From assembly GCA_937997955.1 (NCBI GenBank), contig CALLDR010000187.1, forward strand, positions 1-64,000: DNA of 64,000 bases. The letters run 5' to 3'. The notes beneath the pieces were generated by a model. The model was given only the letters and a program-made list of their open reading frames with translations. It was not told the origin of the DNA and searched no databases. Positions within the stretch are counted from its first letter, which is position 1, and every line of letters starts with the position of its first letter. This document shows positions 25,776 to 34,030 of the stretch, piece after piece. The stretch is from an uncultured Emergencia sp. (GTDB taxonomy: Bacteria > Bacillota > Clostridia > Peptostreptococcales > Anaerovoracaceae). A program made the position numbers and the translations under genes.

Positions 25776-25957
25776 CTTTCCAATTCGGATTGTCCAATAT
25801 CCGATTTCATCGGAACCGATTCTTTCAAGTATGCCTTTTTCTTTTAGCTTTTTGCTTCGCCGTATATAGCCTTTCTTCTAATTCGCTTTTGTCAGCCAAG
25901 TCTTGGTAGGTATAGGCAGGATTTGTAGTAAGAAGTTCAAGAATTTGGGTTTCTTCG
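25776..25957 (-). pseudogene. Decayed winged-helix C-terminus of an AlbA-type regulator
   Basis: Reading down the minus strand from 25957, one frame gives NEETQILELLTTNPAYTYQD, and another frame further on gives KGILERIGSDEIGYWTIRIG. Both are typical of the wHTH tail of AlbA_2/ATP-binding regulators, but frameshifts separate them. It directly follows the intact AlbA gene, so it may be a second, partly deleted paralogue or a lost extension. Confidence 0.5.
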
Positions 25958-27394
25958 TTATTCTAGGATAATCCATTTAGTATTTTTTCTGTTTCCCTCA
26001 CGTTTGATTATTCCGTTCCCTTCCAGTGATGCTATGCAGCGCTGAACTGTTCTTAGCGAAATAGGAAGACTTTGCGCCATTTTTTTAGTAGAAGCATTTG
26101 GATGAACTTTTACATAATCAAGAACCAATAGTTCATGTTCAGAGAGATTCATGTACAGCCCTAAGTCGTGCGCATCAGGATTCGTGCCATTATTCGTGCC
26201 ATTCGCGCCATTTTTTGTGCCAATATTGGCGCCATTGCGGATTGTGGCATTGAGCATGAACGCAGTATCACGATATTCTGGCTCAGGCAGCCCGGCGCGC
26301 TCCATTTCCCTATACATTCGATCCACGCCTTCTCCAAATTCTTGTACATAATCATATTCATGAAGAAATGCGGCAATTTTGGGGTTACGGGAAAAATGTA
26401 CTTGGCGCATATTATTCAAACGAACAATGCTGGGAAGATTGCCGGGACTTTCCACCACAATTCGATCATCAAACATTTTTATCTGAATATCAGTGCCTTT
26501 GATGCTATAATCCCGGTGTGCTGTGGCATTAATGATAATTTCTTTCCATACGAATTCCGGATATTCAGGAGTTGTTACAAACTTACCGTCCTTTCCGAGA
26601 TAAGTATGTTCTTTGATCTGATCACGAACAAAGGACAGTGTTCCGTCAACCATATCGAGAATGCGCCCAGTGAATATTTTGTCTTTTATAACATTCATCT
26701 CAGTTCCAACTTTGGCTTCTATTCCATCATAGCGGATGAAACGAATTCTTGCGCGTTGGAAATATTGCTGCGGATCTTTCCCGAATAGAAGGATAGCGGC
26801 GCCGCTCATCTCTTGACGCCCGCCCTTAGTAACAATATAGGATTTGTTTTGCTTGATATATTCTTCAGGTGTTTTGGTATATCCAATTTTTCGGCAATAG
26901 GATGCTACAAAGTCCATATCAATATCTTCGATAGAGGAATCTGCAACCGGTTCATCCTCATAGTAGCGCGAACCTTTGGAGTACATGAGTCGTAGTCGAT
27001 CATCAAAGCTGAGCTTCTGAGATTTATCACCCATACGGTAATACACATCATCCTGTTGGTTCGCATGAAGTTCAGAACTTTGGGGAATCGAAATAATCAG
27101 AAGATGATTAGGGTTACCATTTTTATCGACACACTCTATTGTTTCTGTTTCAACCAGAACAGATGGTTTGCAGAAGTCAAAAGGAACGCGCAGGATTTCA
27201 TTAACCTGTTGAGTATAGGCGTCAATGCCTGTAATGTCCCCGTTATCTTCAATTCCGATTACCAATGTGCCGCCATCGGCGTTGGCAAAGGCAACAAAAT
27301 GATTGGATAGCCCCTTGGGATCCTTACGAGCGCTTTTCTTATCGTAGATCTGGTCTTCTTTTTTTGTTTGCAATTCGTTAATGGAATATTTCAT
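25958..27394 (-). CDS. AlbA_2-domain ATP-binding transcriptional regulator
   Basis: A 478-residue protein of the Schlafen-AlbA_2/RecG-like regulator family. Residues 15-140 form the AlbA_2 domain (HFVAFANADGGTLVIGIEDNGDITG). The middle holds a GHKL-like ATP-binding segment (ATAHRDYSIKGTDIQIKMFDDRIVVESPGNLP). The C-terminus (about 415-478) is a winged HTH. A low-complexity NGANIGTKNGANGTNNGTN linker lies near residue 395. The ATG at 27394 has CGGAGG well spaced; the upstream in-frame extension looks non-coding. Such genes are common in mobile or defence-associated islands. The targets are unknown. Confidence 0.85.
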   Translation of the reverse strand: MKYSINELQTKKEDQIYDKKSARKDPKGLSNHFVAFANADGGTLVIGIEDNGDITGIDAYTQQVNEILRVPFDFCKPSVLVETETIECVDKNGNPNHLLIISIPQSSELHANQQDDVYYRMGDKSQKLSFDDRLRLMYSKGSRYYEDEPVADSSIEDIDMDFVASYCRKIGYTKTPEEYIKQNKSYIVTKGGRQEMSGAAILLFGKDPQQYFQRARIRFIRYDGIEAKVGTEMNVIKDKIFTGRILDMVDGTLSFVRDQIKEHTYLGKDGKFVTTPEYPEFVWKEIIINATAHRDYSIKGTDIQIKMFDDRIVVESPGNLPSIVRLNNMRQVHFSRNPKIAAFLHEYDYVQEFGEGVDRMYREMERAGLPEPEYRDTAFMLNATIRNGANIGTKNGANGTNNGTNPDAHDLGLYMNLSEHELLVLDYVKVHPNASTKKMAQSLPISLRTVQRCIASLEGNGIIKREGNRKNTKWIILE

Positions 27395-27584
27395 AAGGAT
27401 CCTCCGTGTTATCAAACATCCAAGTCGGCAGACTTTTCGGCATCTTTCAGGATAAGCCATATGTTATCGACCTTGATTATATTATATTCAGAATGTAGAA
27501 CAATATCAAGCTGTTCCAGAGATTTGTCCGAAACAATTTGGCAGATAAGAGGCACCTTTTACAGCTAAACATAATGTCAATTCT

Positions 27585-27748
27585 GTTTAACTCAGAAGCA
27601 GGACTTGAGGGAAAACCACTTCTCAGTTAAACAAAATCAAAATGGTTGCATATACCTCTGCTTTACCGTGTAATCAGAGTAAGGAGGGGAACAAAAGAAA
27701 GCTTTAAAAATGAGGACTTAATATAAAAGTTAGGCCCTCGTCTTTTTT
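27585..27748 (+). other. Intergenic region with a 14-bp inverted repeat and an orphan terminator
   Basis: GTTTAACTCAGAAG (27585-27598) faces CTTCTCAGTTAAAC (27619-27632), a 14-bp inverted repeat with one mismatch and a 20-nt loop. Further on, GAGGACTTAA (27712-27721) pairs imperfectly with TTAGGCCCTC (27730-27739), followed by seven T. No gene on the plus strand precedes this terminator, so it may end a small RNA or be the scar of a deleted gene. The rest of 27395-27883 holds only the promoter below. Confidence 0.4.
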
Positions 27749-27788
27749 TGAGAAGCGCGAGGGAAAAGTACTATTTTTTCGTTGGTTT

Positions 27789-27822
27789 GTCCATCGTCAA
27801 ACGTTCTTAACGTTGCTATAAT
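27789..27822 (+). promoter_or_regulatory. Probable promoter of the transporter-cupin-araC operon
   Basis: TATAAT at 27817-27822 has only a weak -35 (TCGTCA, 27794-27799) at 17 bp. The sequence between them contains the direct repeat AACGTT-CTT-AACGTT. A weak -35 with repeats suggests activation, possibly by the AraC protein encoded third in the operon. Confidence 0.45.
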
Positions 27823-27883
27823 GAGGCTGTCAGTAAAATCATGATTTTAATTTGATAAACAATTAAGGAAGGATAGAAATGAA

Positions 27884-29296
27884 ATGTGGGTTAAATTAAA
27901 AGAAGAAATTAAAAATCCTCATCCTTTAGTGCTGATGTTTGCCATTGTTGTCGTTTGTGTGATCCTGACCTGGATTCTTCCGGCGGGACAATTTGAACGA
28001 GTTGTTGACGAAGAAACCCAGAGGGAGATCGTCGCGCCGGGAACTTATGCGCACATGGATGAGAACCATCCGATCGGTCCATGGGGTGCAGTATTACGGA
28101 TCTTTTCTGGATATATTAACGCGGCGGATATTATCTTTTTCATCATTTTCGCAGTGTCTTACGTGGGAGTGCTGTCCAAAATTGGAGCTATCAATGCGCT
28201 GACTGGCGCGATCCTTAGGAAATTGGGTAATAAGGACATATTGATTATTCCAATCTTTATGTTGTTGTGCGGCATCGGAGGGACAACCTTTGGTATGACA
28301 GAAGAAGTGTATGGTTTGATTCCGGTGTTTATGGCTGTGGCAATTGCACTAGGCTATGACCGAATCGTGGGTGGTGCGATTATCGCCATTGGGACAGGAG
28401 TCGGTTTTTCGGCGGCAACCTTTAATCCATTTACTATCGGAGTTGCCAGTGCCGTTGCGGAGGTCGATTTAGTAACACCTAAGCTTTTGGCAATCAGGAT
28501 AGCGGCCTTCATCGCCTTTGAGGTTGTTGCTATCTGGTGGGTTATGCGTTATGCCAATAAAATTCGTAAAGTCCCGGAAAAAAGCATTATGTATGGTGAC
28601 CCTAATGCTCTGGCAGGTATCGATAATACAGCGCCAAAGGATGAGTTGATGCAGCTGAAATTTACCAAGGAACAGATTATCAGCTTACTGATTTTTGCCG
28701 CAGTTATCGGAGGTATTGTGGCTGGCGTAATCCTGAAGGGCTGGTATCTGCAGGAAATCGCCGGTCTATTCATTGGAGCGATGTTAGTCACCTGTATTGT
28801 TAACAAAATGCGTCCTACTGATATTGCTGAGCATGTCATAGAAGGAGCCAAAAGCTGTATCTTCGCTCCGCTGCTGATTGGCTTGGCGCGATCTGTCTCC
28901 GTCATTATGGAAGATGGATATATCATTGATACTGTCGTAAACTTTCTGGCTAATATTGTGGCTTCGCTGCCAACGCAGATAACGGCCATCGGAATGCTGA
29001 TAGTACAGAACATTGTAAACTTCTTTATTCCATCCGGCTCCGGCCAGGCCGTGGTTATGATGCCGATTATGGCGCCGTTAGCGGATATCGTTGGGCAGTC
29101 CAGAGAAATTGCAGTACTGGCTTTCCAGTTTGGAGATGGTTTTTCTAATCTAATCTGGCCGACGGCGGTTTCTATTGAGTGCGGTTTGATGGGAATTGGC
29201 CTGAACAAATGGTATAAATTCTTCACACCGCTGTTTGGTATTTTCTTCTTGCTTGAATGTGCATTCCTGATCCTTGCTATCAATGTGGGCGTATGA
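27884..29296 (+). CDS. YfcC-family secondary transporter
   Basis: A 470-residue membrane protein with about twelve hydrophobic segments, of the YfcC/DcuC-like (UIT9) family, thought to carry amino acids, peptides or carboxylates. Landmarks are VVCVILTWILPAGQFERVVD at the N-terminus, the GIGGTTFGMTEEVYGLIPVFM motif near residue 129 and the late PSGSGQAVVMMPIMAPLAD motif near residue 386. It heads an operon with a double-cupin protein and an AraC regulator. The ATG at 27884 has AAGGAAGG upstream. The substrate is unknown. Confidence 0.87.
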   Translation: MWVKLKEEIKNPHPLVLMFAIVVVCVILTWILPAGQFERVVDEETQREIVAPGTYAHMDENHPIGPWGAVLRIFSGYINAADIIFFIIFAVSYVGVLSKIGAINALTGAILRKLGNKDILIIPIFMLLCGIGGTTFGMTEEVYGLIPVFMAVAIALGYDRIVGGAIIAIGTGVGFSAATFNPFTIGVASAVAEVDLVTPKLLAIRIAAFIAFEVVAIWWVMRYANKIRKVPEKSIMYGDPNALAGIDNTAPKDELMQLKFTKEQIISLLIFAAVIGGIVAGVILKGWYLQEIAGLFIGAMLVTCIVNKMRPTDIAEHVIEGAKSCIFAPLLIGLARSVSVIMEDGYIIDTVVNFLANIVASLPTQITAIGMLIVQNIVNFFIPSGSGQAVVMMPIMAPLADIVGQSREIAVLAFQFGDGFSNLIWPTAVSIECGLMGIGLNKWYKFFTPLFGIFFLLECAFLILAINVGV

Positions 29297-29370
29297 CGGA
29301 ATGTGCGGCAGGAGATGTCAGCGTTGTCAGGGTAAAAGCAGAGTAGTATAATAAAAGGAGGTAACGAACC

Positions 29371-30330
29371 ATGAAAGAACGAATTTTAATTCGTATGAAT
29401 GAACCGGAGGATTGGCTCAGATCTTGGGATGAGGGCACGCAGGTGGTTAACGATTTTATTCTGCCTCGAGGCATTCATATGAAAGATGAGATGAGCGATA
29501 CGATTTATCATAAAGATGCAACTGTTCCCTATCATGAGCACTGCCGGGGAACCGAGACTTTCTTTATAGCGGAGGGAAGTGTGGAATGTTTTATCCGCGG
29601 AAAACACTTTGTCGTAAATAAGGGAGATATTTTGCATATTCAGCCATACACGCCTCACGGGTTTCGACATTTGGAAGAAGGAACAGTCTGGAGAGAACTC
29701 TTTCAGGAAATCGATATGGCACAGGGAATCTACGAAAAAAATTCTGTCCATCAAAAACATCCACAGTATCTGGAAGATGCAGACTTTTTGCAGATGTACC
29801 GAGATGACGGCACATATCTTTACAGCCGGGAAGAAGCAATCACTGCTGTTGCAGAAGATGTGGACAAACATACTATGTACGAGGTTCGCACGCCAGAGTT
29901 TGCGTATGAAACATATCAAGGAGACGGTTTCTCGCTGCGTCTGAAAATCGGCCGGTGGGAATGCGGCGGAGTCAAGGAGGTCTGGCAGGCTTTCTTGGAC
30001 AAAGGTTTATGTGTGGAATTTAATTATCCGCATAAGAATTGGGAACTCTATTATATTGTCAAAGGGACAGTGAAATTTGAGGTCGAAGGAGAGGTTTATA
30101 TGGCTACAGAAAATTGCTTGGTACATATTCCTCCATATCATGCCCATACGATGGAAGTTATGGAGGATGCTGAAGTATATGACTGCGGCGGCGAAACGTT
30201 TCTGATGGATCTTTTGGAGGACTACAGGGTTATTAAAGCGACCCAGCCGGAAAAGCTGAACTGTCAGGAATTTAAGGATAAGCTGTTCCACAAATTTAAC
30301 TGTTATGTGACAGGCGTATATAAAAAGTAA
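29371..30330 (+). CDS. Double-cupin protein
   Basis: A 319-residue protein with two cupin modules. In the first (about residues 40-110), PYHEHCRGTETFFIAEGSVECFIRGK and the later PYTPHGFRH provide the HxH...E...H metal pattern. The second (about 215-275) has NWELYYIVKGTVKFEVEGEVY and IPPYHAHTMEV but lacks the HxH start. Cupins of this layout are isomerases, dioxygenases or ligand-sensing proteins. Lying between a transporter and an AraC regulator, it may process the imported compound. AAAGGAGG precedes the ATG. Confidence 0.8.
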   Translation: MKERILIRMNEPEDWLRSWDEGTQVVNDFILPRGIHMKDEMSDTIYHKDATVPYHEHCRGTETFFIAEGSVECFIRGKHFVVNKGDILHIQPYTPHGFRHLEEGTVWRELFQEIDMAQGIYEKNSVHQKHPQYLEDADFLQMYRDDGTYLYSREEAITAVAEDVDKHTMYEVRTPEFAYETYQGDGFSLRLKIGRWECGGVKEVWQAFLDKGLCVEFNYPHKNWELYYIVKGTVKFEVEGEVYMATENCLVHIPPYHAHTMEVMEDAEVYDCGGETFLMDLLEDYRVIKATQPEKLNCQEFKDKLFHKFNCYVTGVYKK

Positions 30331-30343
30331 CAATGAGAGGAGG

Positions 30344-31258
30344 ATGATTATGGGGCGCGGACAAAGTATTCCTATCAATGGTACAGAAATTCATGTGGAT
30401 CAGTTCAGACCGGAGGGAGATGCAGACTTTGGCTTTTCGGTTGGCGATGATGTAGGAGAAAGTGTTTTTGCTGAGTCCGCCAAAATACCCCATCGTCATC
30501 CTTTCTATGAAATTATCTTTATTGATGAAGCTGATGGAGAGCACATTGTTGATAATAAATCGTATGGGGAGTTGAGAAACGTAGTTTTCCTTATCAGTCC
30601 CGGACAGACTCACTATTGGAAAAACGTTACGTACGCTAAAGGCATGCTGGTATATTTCAATGAGGATTTTTTGTTTAAATCCTGCATCAGCGTTACATCG
30701 ATTTGGGAAATCTCTATGTTTAAAGAGATCGCTAAAACGCCGGCGATTTATATGGACAGCGAGCTTGCGCGGCTTATGCGTTCCGTTGGAAGCATGATGA
30801 TTCGCGAATATGGAGAAAAACGCAGTGAATATGCGGAGGTTTTACGAGCTTGTCTTAATATCATGATGATTCAATTTCATCGTCAGACAATGGGAACTGA
30901 TGGAATGCCAACAACGACGGGAACGGAGACTTCCTTATACATGGAATTTCAGAATATGCTGCAAAAGCGAGTCAGAGAGAATCTGTCGGTGCAGCAGTAT
31001 GCCGAGAGTCTGGGGGTCAGCTCCAGTCACCTTAATGAACAGGTAAAAAAGGTTGTTGGGCGTTCGGTAAGCAGTTTAATTCACGAAGCGCAGCAGCAGG
31101 AGGCAAAGCGTCTGCTGCTAAATACAGAATTAAATGTTACAGAAATTGCAGAAAGAATGAACTTTCAGGACACAGCATATTTTTGCCGTTCATTTAAACG
31201 TGAAGCGGGTGTTTCTCCGGGACAGTATCGCGCAGAGTATCGAAAAAAGAGAGATTGA
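30344..31258 (+). CDS. AraC-family regulator with N-terminal cupin sensor
   Basis: A 304-residue regulator. The N-terminal half is a cupin-like sensing domain (PHRHPFYEIIFIDEADGEHIVDNK, residues 46-70). The C-terminal 100 residues carry the AraC double HTH (LSVQQYAESLGVSSSHLNEQVKKVVG, then LNVTEIAERMNFQDTAYFCRSFKREAGVSPGQYR). It is third in the operon after the transporter and cupin genes, so it probably regulates their expression in response to the same ligand. Confidence 0.92.
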   Translation: MIMGRGQSIPINGTEIHVDQFRPEGDADFGFSVGDDVGESVFAESAKIPHRHPFYEIIFIDEADGEHIVDNKSYGELRNVVFLISPGQTHYWKNVTYAKGMLVYFNEDFLFKSCISVTSIWEISMFKEIAKTPAIYMDSELARLMRSVGSMMIREYGEKRSEYAEVLRACLNIMMIQFHRQTMGTDGMPTTTGTETSLYMEFQNMLQKRVRENLSVQQYAESLGVSSSHLNEQVKKVVGRSVSSLIHEAQQQEAKRLLLNTELNVTEIAERMNFQDTAYFCRSFKREAGVSPGQYRAEYRKKRD

Positions 31259-31259
31259 T

Positions 31260-31308
31260 AAAAGGCTGCGACTTAACGAATCTATAGTTGGTTAAGCCGC
31301 AGCCTTTT
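31260..31308 (+). terminator. Intrinsic terminator after araC
   Basis: A long stem (31260-31277 with 31291-31308, AAAAGGCTGCG...CTTAAC pairing with GTTAAG...CGCAGCCTTTT) ends in a T run. It serves the araC operon and, through its A tract, probably also the convergent gntR gene. Confidence 0.85.
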
Positions 31309-31375
31309 CTGCTATTCTTCCAAATCGCGTCCGCATAGCGGCAGACCAATCAGCTGAAAAAGCTTTAAAAGTTCA

Positions 31376-32083
31376 TTATTCAAAATAAATCTCCCGGCTT
31401 CCGTGGATGCTCTCTCCGATGGAAGCGTTGATCCACGCGATCGCGCCCGCTTTGTCGCGGTCTTTGATATATTCCCAGAGACCGTAGTTGTTTTTGTACA
31501 GCGCCTGTATGCCGTAGAGCATGCAGAACCGGTTCCACAGGTTGGAAACAGGCGCTTCAAAGGAGTGGAAAATCAGCGGAATGAGGGTGTTTCCGGAGAA
31601 AAAGGCCAGAGCGTTTTGAAAGGCGTAGGCGCCTTTGACCGCCTCTTCGATGGAAGCGGCTGTGCGGATCTTCTCCACGTGGTCGTGAAGGGACTGGATC
31701 TCCTCGTCGGTGATCCTGTCGATGCACAGATCCACCGCCAGGGTATCCAGGGCGATGCGAACCTCCAGAATCGAACGCACTTCATCAGCCCGCAGCTTGC
31801 CTCCGTTGTAATTCATAATGGAGATCAAAGTTTCCAGCGTGCCCTTGTTGCGGTAGTCGGATACGTAGGTCCCGCTTCTCGGATGGACTTCCAGAAAGCC
31901 CTTCTTTTCCAGTTCGGCCAGACCGCTGTTGACGACGCCGCGGCTCACCTGCATGGTCTCCGCCAGCTGACGCTCGGAAGGCAGCTTCTCGCCGATGGCC
32001 AGGTTGCCGGAAAGAATCATGTGCTCCAATTGTTCTACGAAGAGCTCCTTCAAAGAAGGAGATGCGATTTTTTTAAATTCCAT
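31376..32083 (-). CDS. GntR/FadR-family transcriptional regulator
   Basis: A 235-residue regulator. Residues 5-75 form the GntR winged HTH (LKELFVEQLEHMILSGNLAIGEKLPSERQLAETMQVSRGVV). The rest is an all-helical FCD ligand domain (EVRSILEVRIALDTLAVDLC). The ATG at 32083 has GGAGG at a good distance and sits 53 bp after a promoter -10 box; the longer open frame starts upstream of that promoter and is rejected. FadR-type proteins bind TNGTNNNACNA sites, as found before the 20285 operon. Its own targets are unknown. Confidence 0.9.
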   Translation of the reverse strand: MEFKKIASPSLKELFVEQLEHMILSGNLAIGEKLPSERQLAETMQVSRGVVNSGLAELEKKGFLEVHPRSGTYVSDYRNKGTLETLISIMNYNGGKLRADEVRSILEVRIALDTLAVDLCIDRITDEEIQSLHDHVEKIRTAASIEEAVKGAYAFQNALAFFSGNTLIPLIFHSFEAPVSNLWNRFCMLYGIQALYKNNYGLWEYIKDRDKAGAIAWINASIGESIHGSREIYFE

Positions 32084-32135
32084 AGTGGCCTCCGTCCCGT
32101 AATTTACCTGTTTCCTGTGAGTTGTCTGTAGTCCC

Positions 32136-32164
32136 ATTTTATCACAAATCAAAGGCGGATACAA
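32136..32164 (-). promoter_or_regulatory. Sigma-A promoter of gntR
   Basis: On the minus strand, TTGTAT (32164-32159), a 17-bp spacer and TAAAAT (32141-32136) precede the gntR start by about 50 bp. Repeat array A lies just upstream of it. Confidence 0.65.
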
Positions 32165-32206
32165 TATGGCGAAGGCCTGGACAGGACCCGCGCGTGAAAC
32201 CTTCCG

Positions 32207-32321
32207 ACCACTTTTTTCGCGGCCCCGCGCGGTCACGCGGTCATTGGATTGGCGGCTCGCGCCACTTTTTGCCGCTCTTTATGTATCATACGGCGCGCGA
32301 CCTGTGCCGCACGCCACTTTT
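32207..32321 (-). repeat. Repeat array A: three copies of a GTGGCG-type element, about 52-bp period
   Basis: On the minus strand the cores AAAAGTGGCGTG, AAAAAGTGGCGCG and AAAAAAGTGG occur at 32321, 32270 and 32217, spaced 51 and about 54 bp. They point toward the gntR promoter. The sequence between copies is GC-rich and not conserved. Array B is the mirror image on the other side of the divergent region. Confidence 0.7.
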
Positions 32322-32359
32322 GCCTGATTTCTAAGCTTCGTGCGGCGCGCAGAAGTGAA

Positions 32360-32379
32360 GCAGGATTACAGTATCCTGC
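32360..32379. promoter_or_regulatory. 20-bp palindrome midway between the two arrays
   Basis: GCAGGAT-TACAGT-ATCCTGC is a perfect 7-bp dyad in the AT-rich centre of the divergent region (32322-32483), close to the midpoint of the two repeat arrays. It could be an operator. Nothing else is visible in this central segment. Confidence 0.4.
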
Positions 32380-32483
32380 GAGAAAGAAACATTATAAGGG
32401 AATTATAGTATTTTTTAGAAATTTTTGAGCTGTAATTCTTATCATTCATCACGTATCATGCCATATCAAAGCTTCTTTAAATC

Positions 32484-32625
32484 AAAAAGTGGCGCGCTGG
32501 ACAGGGAAGGCGCCGCTACAGTCTCGAAAGGCAACAAAAAGTGGCGCGCTGGACAGGGCAGGCGCCGCTGCGACCTTGAAAACCAACAAAAAGTGGCGCG
32601 GGACGCCGGAGTTTCCTGATGGTTG
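32484..32625 (+). repeat. Repeat array B: three copies of a 52-bp unit beginning AAAAAGTGGCGCG
   Basis: AAAAAGTGGCGCG begins at 32484, 32536 and 32588, exactly 52 bp apart. The first two units are nearly identical over about 40 bp and can each fold through GGCGC...GCGCC; the third diverges after the core. They lie just upstream of the XRE-ABC operon promoter and point toward it. No unique spacers separate them, so this is a tandem array and not a CRISPR. Confidence 0.8.
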
Positions 32626-32656
32626 ATTTTTCTTCCTGAAGTATCGCGGCGATCCA

Positions 32657-32685
32657 TTGAGTCTCCGCCGCCGCAACTGTATAAT
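32657..32685 (+). promoter_or_regulatory. Sigma-A promoter of the XRE-ABC operon
   Basis: TTGAGT (32657-32662), a 17-bp spacer and TATAAT (32680-32685) precede GGAGGTGA and the ATG at 32706. An in-frame ATG at 32688 would fall 3 bp after the -10 box and is rejected as the start. Confidence 0.75.
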
Positions 32686-32705
32686 AAATGCAGGAGGTGA
32701 GATTT

Positions 32706-33833
32706 ATGAATCTACTGCATTTTTCCGAAAATGTAATCAGTCTGCGGCGAGCCAGAGGGATGACCCAGGAACAGCTGGCGGACTTTGTCGGCGTGACCAA
32801 GGCTTCTGTGTCCAAGTGGGAAACAAAGCAGTCTCTGCCGGACATTTTGATGCTGCCCAAGCTGGCGGCATGCTTTGACGTGACCATCGATCAGCTGCTG
32901 GGTTACGAGCCCCAGCTGAGCCGGGAGCAGGTCCAGCGCGTCTACAGTCAGTTGACGGCGACCTTTGCCGAGGAGGACAGCTTCGAGGAAACCATGTCCC
33001 GCAGTCAGGAGCTGATGAAGCAGTACTATAACTGCTATCCGCTGCTGTTTTCCCTGGGGACTTTGTGGCTCAATCATTTTATGCTGGCCGGCAGCAAAGA
33101 GCGTCAGACCGAGATTCTGGAACAGGCGGCGGAGCTCTTCAGACATGTGACAGAGGACTGCAGGGATATGGGACTCTGCAGCGACGCCTTGATCATGGAG
33201 GCCACGACCCTGCTGCAGCTGGGCCGGGCGGAACAGGTCATCGAAATGCTGGAGGAATCTCTGGATCCGCGCCGGCTGATCTTTCAGAGCTGCGGCCTGC
33301 TGCCCCAGGCATACCAGATGGCAGGCAGGTCAGAAGATGCGGATTGCTTCGCCCAGGTCAATATGTACTTGCATCTTCTATCGCTGATGGACGATGCGGT
33401 TTGGAGACTGATCCTGAGAGCCGATGATCTGGACATCTGCGAAGAGACCATCTATCGAACGGATCTGCTGATCGAGACATGGCAGAAAGAAGCGCCTCAT
33501 CCGAACATGGCGCGGTATCACTTTCAGGCGGCTTTGACCTATTTGCAGCACGGTATGAAAGATGAAGCCCTCGACCGTCTGCAGCGGTACGCCGAAAGCA
33601 TCAAAACCGCCATGGACGCGGACTTCGCGCTGCAGGGCGACCGCTACTTCGACAAGCTGGAGATCTGGATCGACAGGCTGGACCAGGGAGGAAGCGCGCC
33701 GCGGAGCAAAGAGGTCATCTTTGCCGGCGCTATGCAGGGCTTTTCGCATCCGGCATTCGCGGCCCTGCAGGATGATGAAAGGTTCCAGAGCATCAAAAAA
33801 TTTCTGGCCGCGCAGGGAGGTGATTTAAAATGA
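32706..33833 (+). CDS. XRE-family regulator with a C-terminal helical repeat domain
   Basis: A 375-residue protein. Residues 1-65 form an XRE helix-turn-helix (LRRARGMTQEQLADFVGVTKASVSKWETKQSLPDI). The remaining 300 residues are helical and TPR-like, as in peptide-sensing or self-contained regulators of ABC exporters. The 3' end overlaps the PLDc_N gene (ATGA), so it leads a four-gene operon of regulator, small membrane protein, ABC ATPase and permease. It probably controls that exporter. Confidence 0.88.
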   Translation: MNLLHFSENVISLRRARGMTQEQLADFVGVTKASVSKWETKQSLPDILMLPKLAACFDVTIDQLLGYEPQLSREQVQRVYSQLTATFAEEDSFEETMSRSQELMKQYYNCYPLLFSLGTLWLNHFMLAGSKERQTEILEQAAELFRHVTEDCRDMGLCSDALIMEATTLLQLGRAEQVIEMLEESLDPRRLIFQSCGLLPQAYQMAGRSEDADCFAQVNMYLHLLSLMDDAVWRLILRADDLDICEETIYRTDLLIETWQKEAPHPNMARYHFQAALTYLQHGMKDEALDRLQRYAESIKTAMDADFALQGDRYFDKLEIWIDRLDQGGSAPRSKEVIFAGAMQGFSHPAFAALQDDERFQSIKKFLAAQGGDLK

Positions 33834-34030
33834 ATCTGCATGAGATGCTGCCGTTTCTCATTCCCCTTGGAATCGCGGAGATCGTGCTGCTGGTTGTCAC
33901 CCTGCGTCATATATTGACCCATGACAACTACAAGAGAGGCAGCCGCACCCTTTGGGTGATCGTCACGGTGGTGGGAATGGAGTTTATCGGACCGGTCCTC
34001 TACTTCCTTCTGGGAAAGGAGGACAACTAA
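33830..34030 (+). CDS. PLDc_N-domain small membrane protein
   Basis: A 66-residue protein with two transmembrane segments (about 8-26 and 42-61) and the PLDc_N motif ending in FIGPVLYFLLGK. It lacks any phospholipase catalytic domain. Similar small proteins (YxlE-like) sit beside ABC exporters and can act as regulators or accessory factors. It overlaps its neighbours on both sides, by 4 bp upstream and by 1 bp with the ATPase (TAATG). Confidence 0.88.
   Translation: MNLHEMLPFLIPLGIAEIVLLVVTLRHILTHDNYKRGSRTLWVIVTVVGMEFIGPVLYFLLGKEDN

Noticed and set aside
32484..32625. CRISPR array
   Set aside because: The repeats are contiguous 52-bp tandem units without unique spacers, and no cas genes are present.
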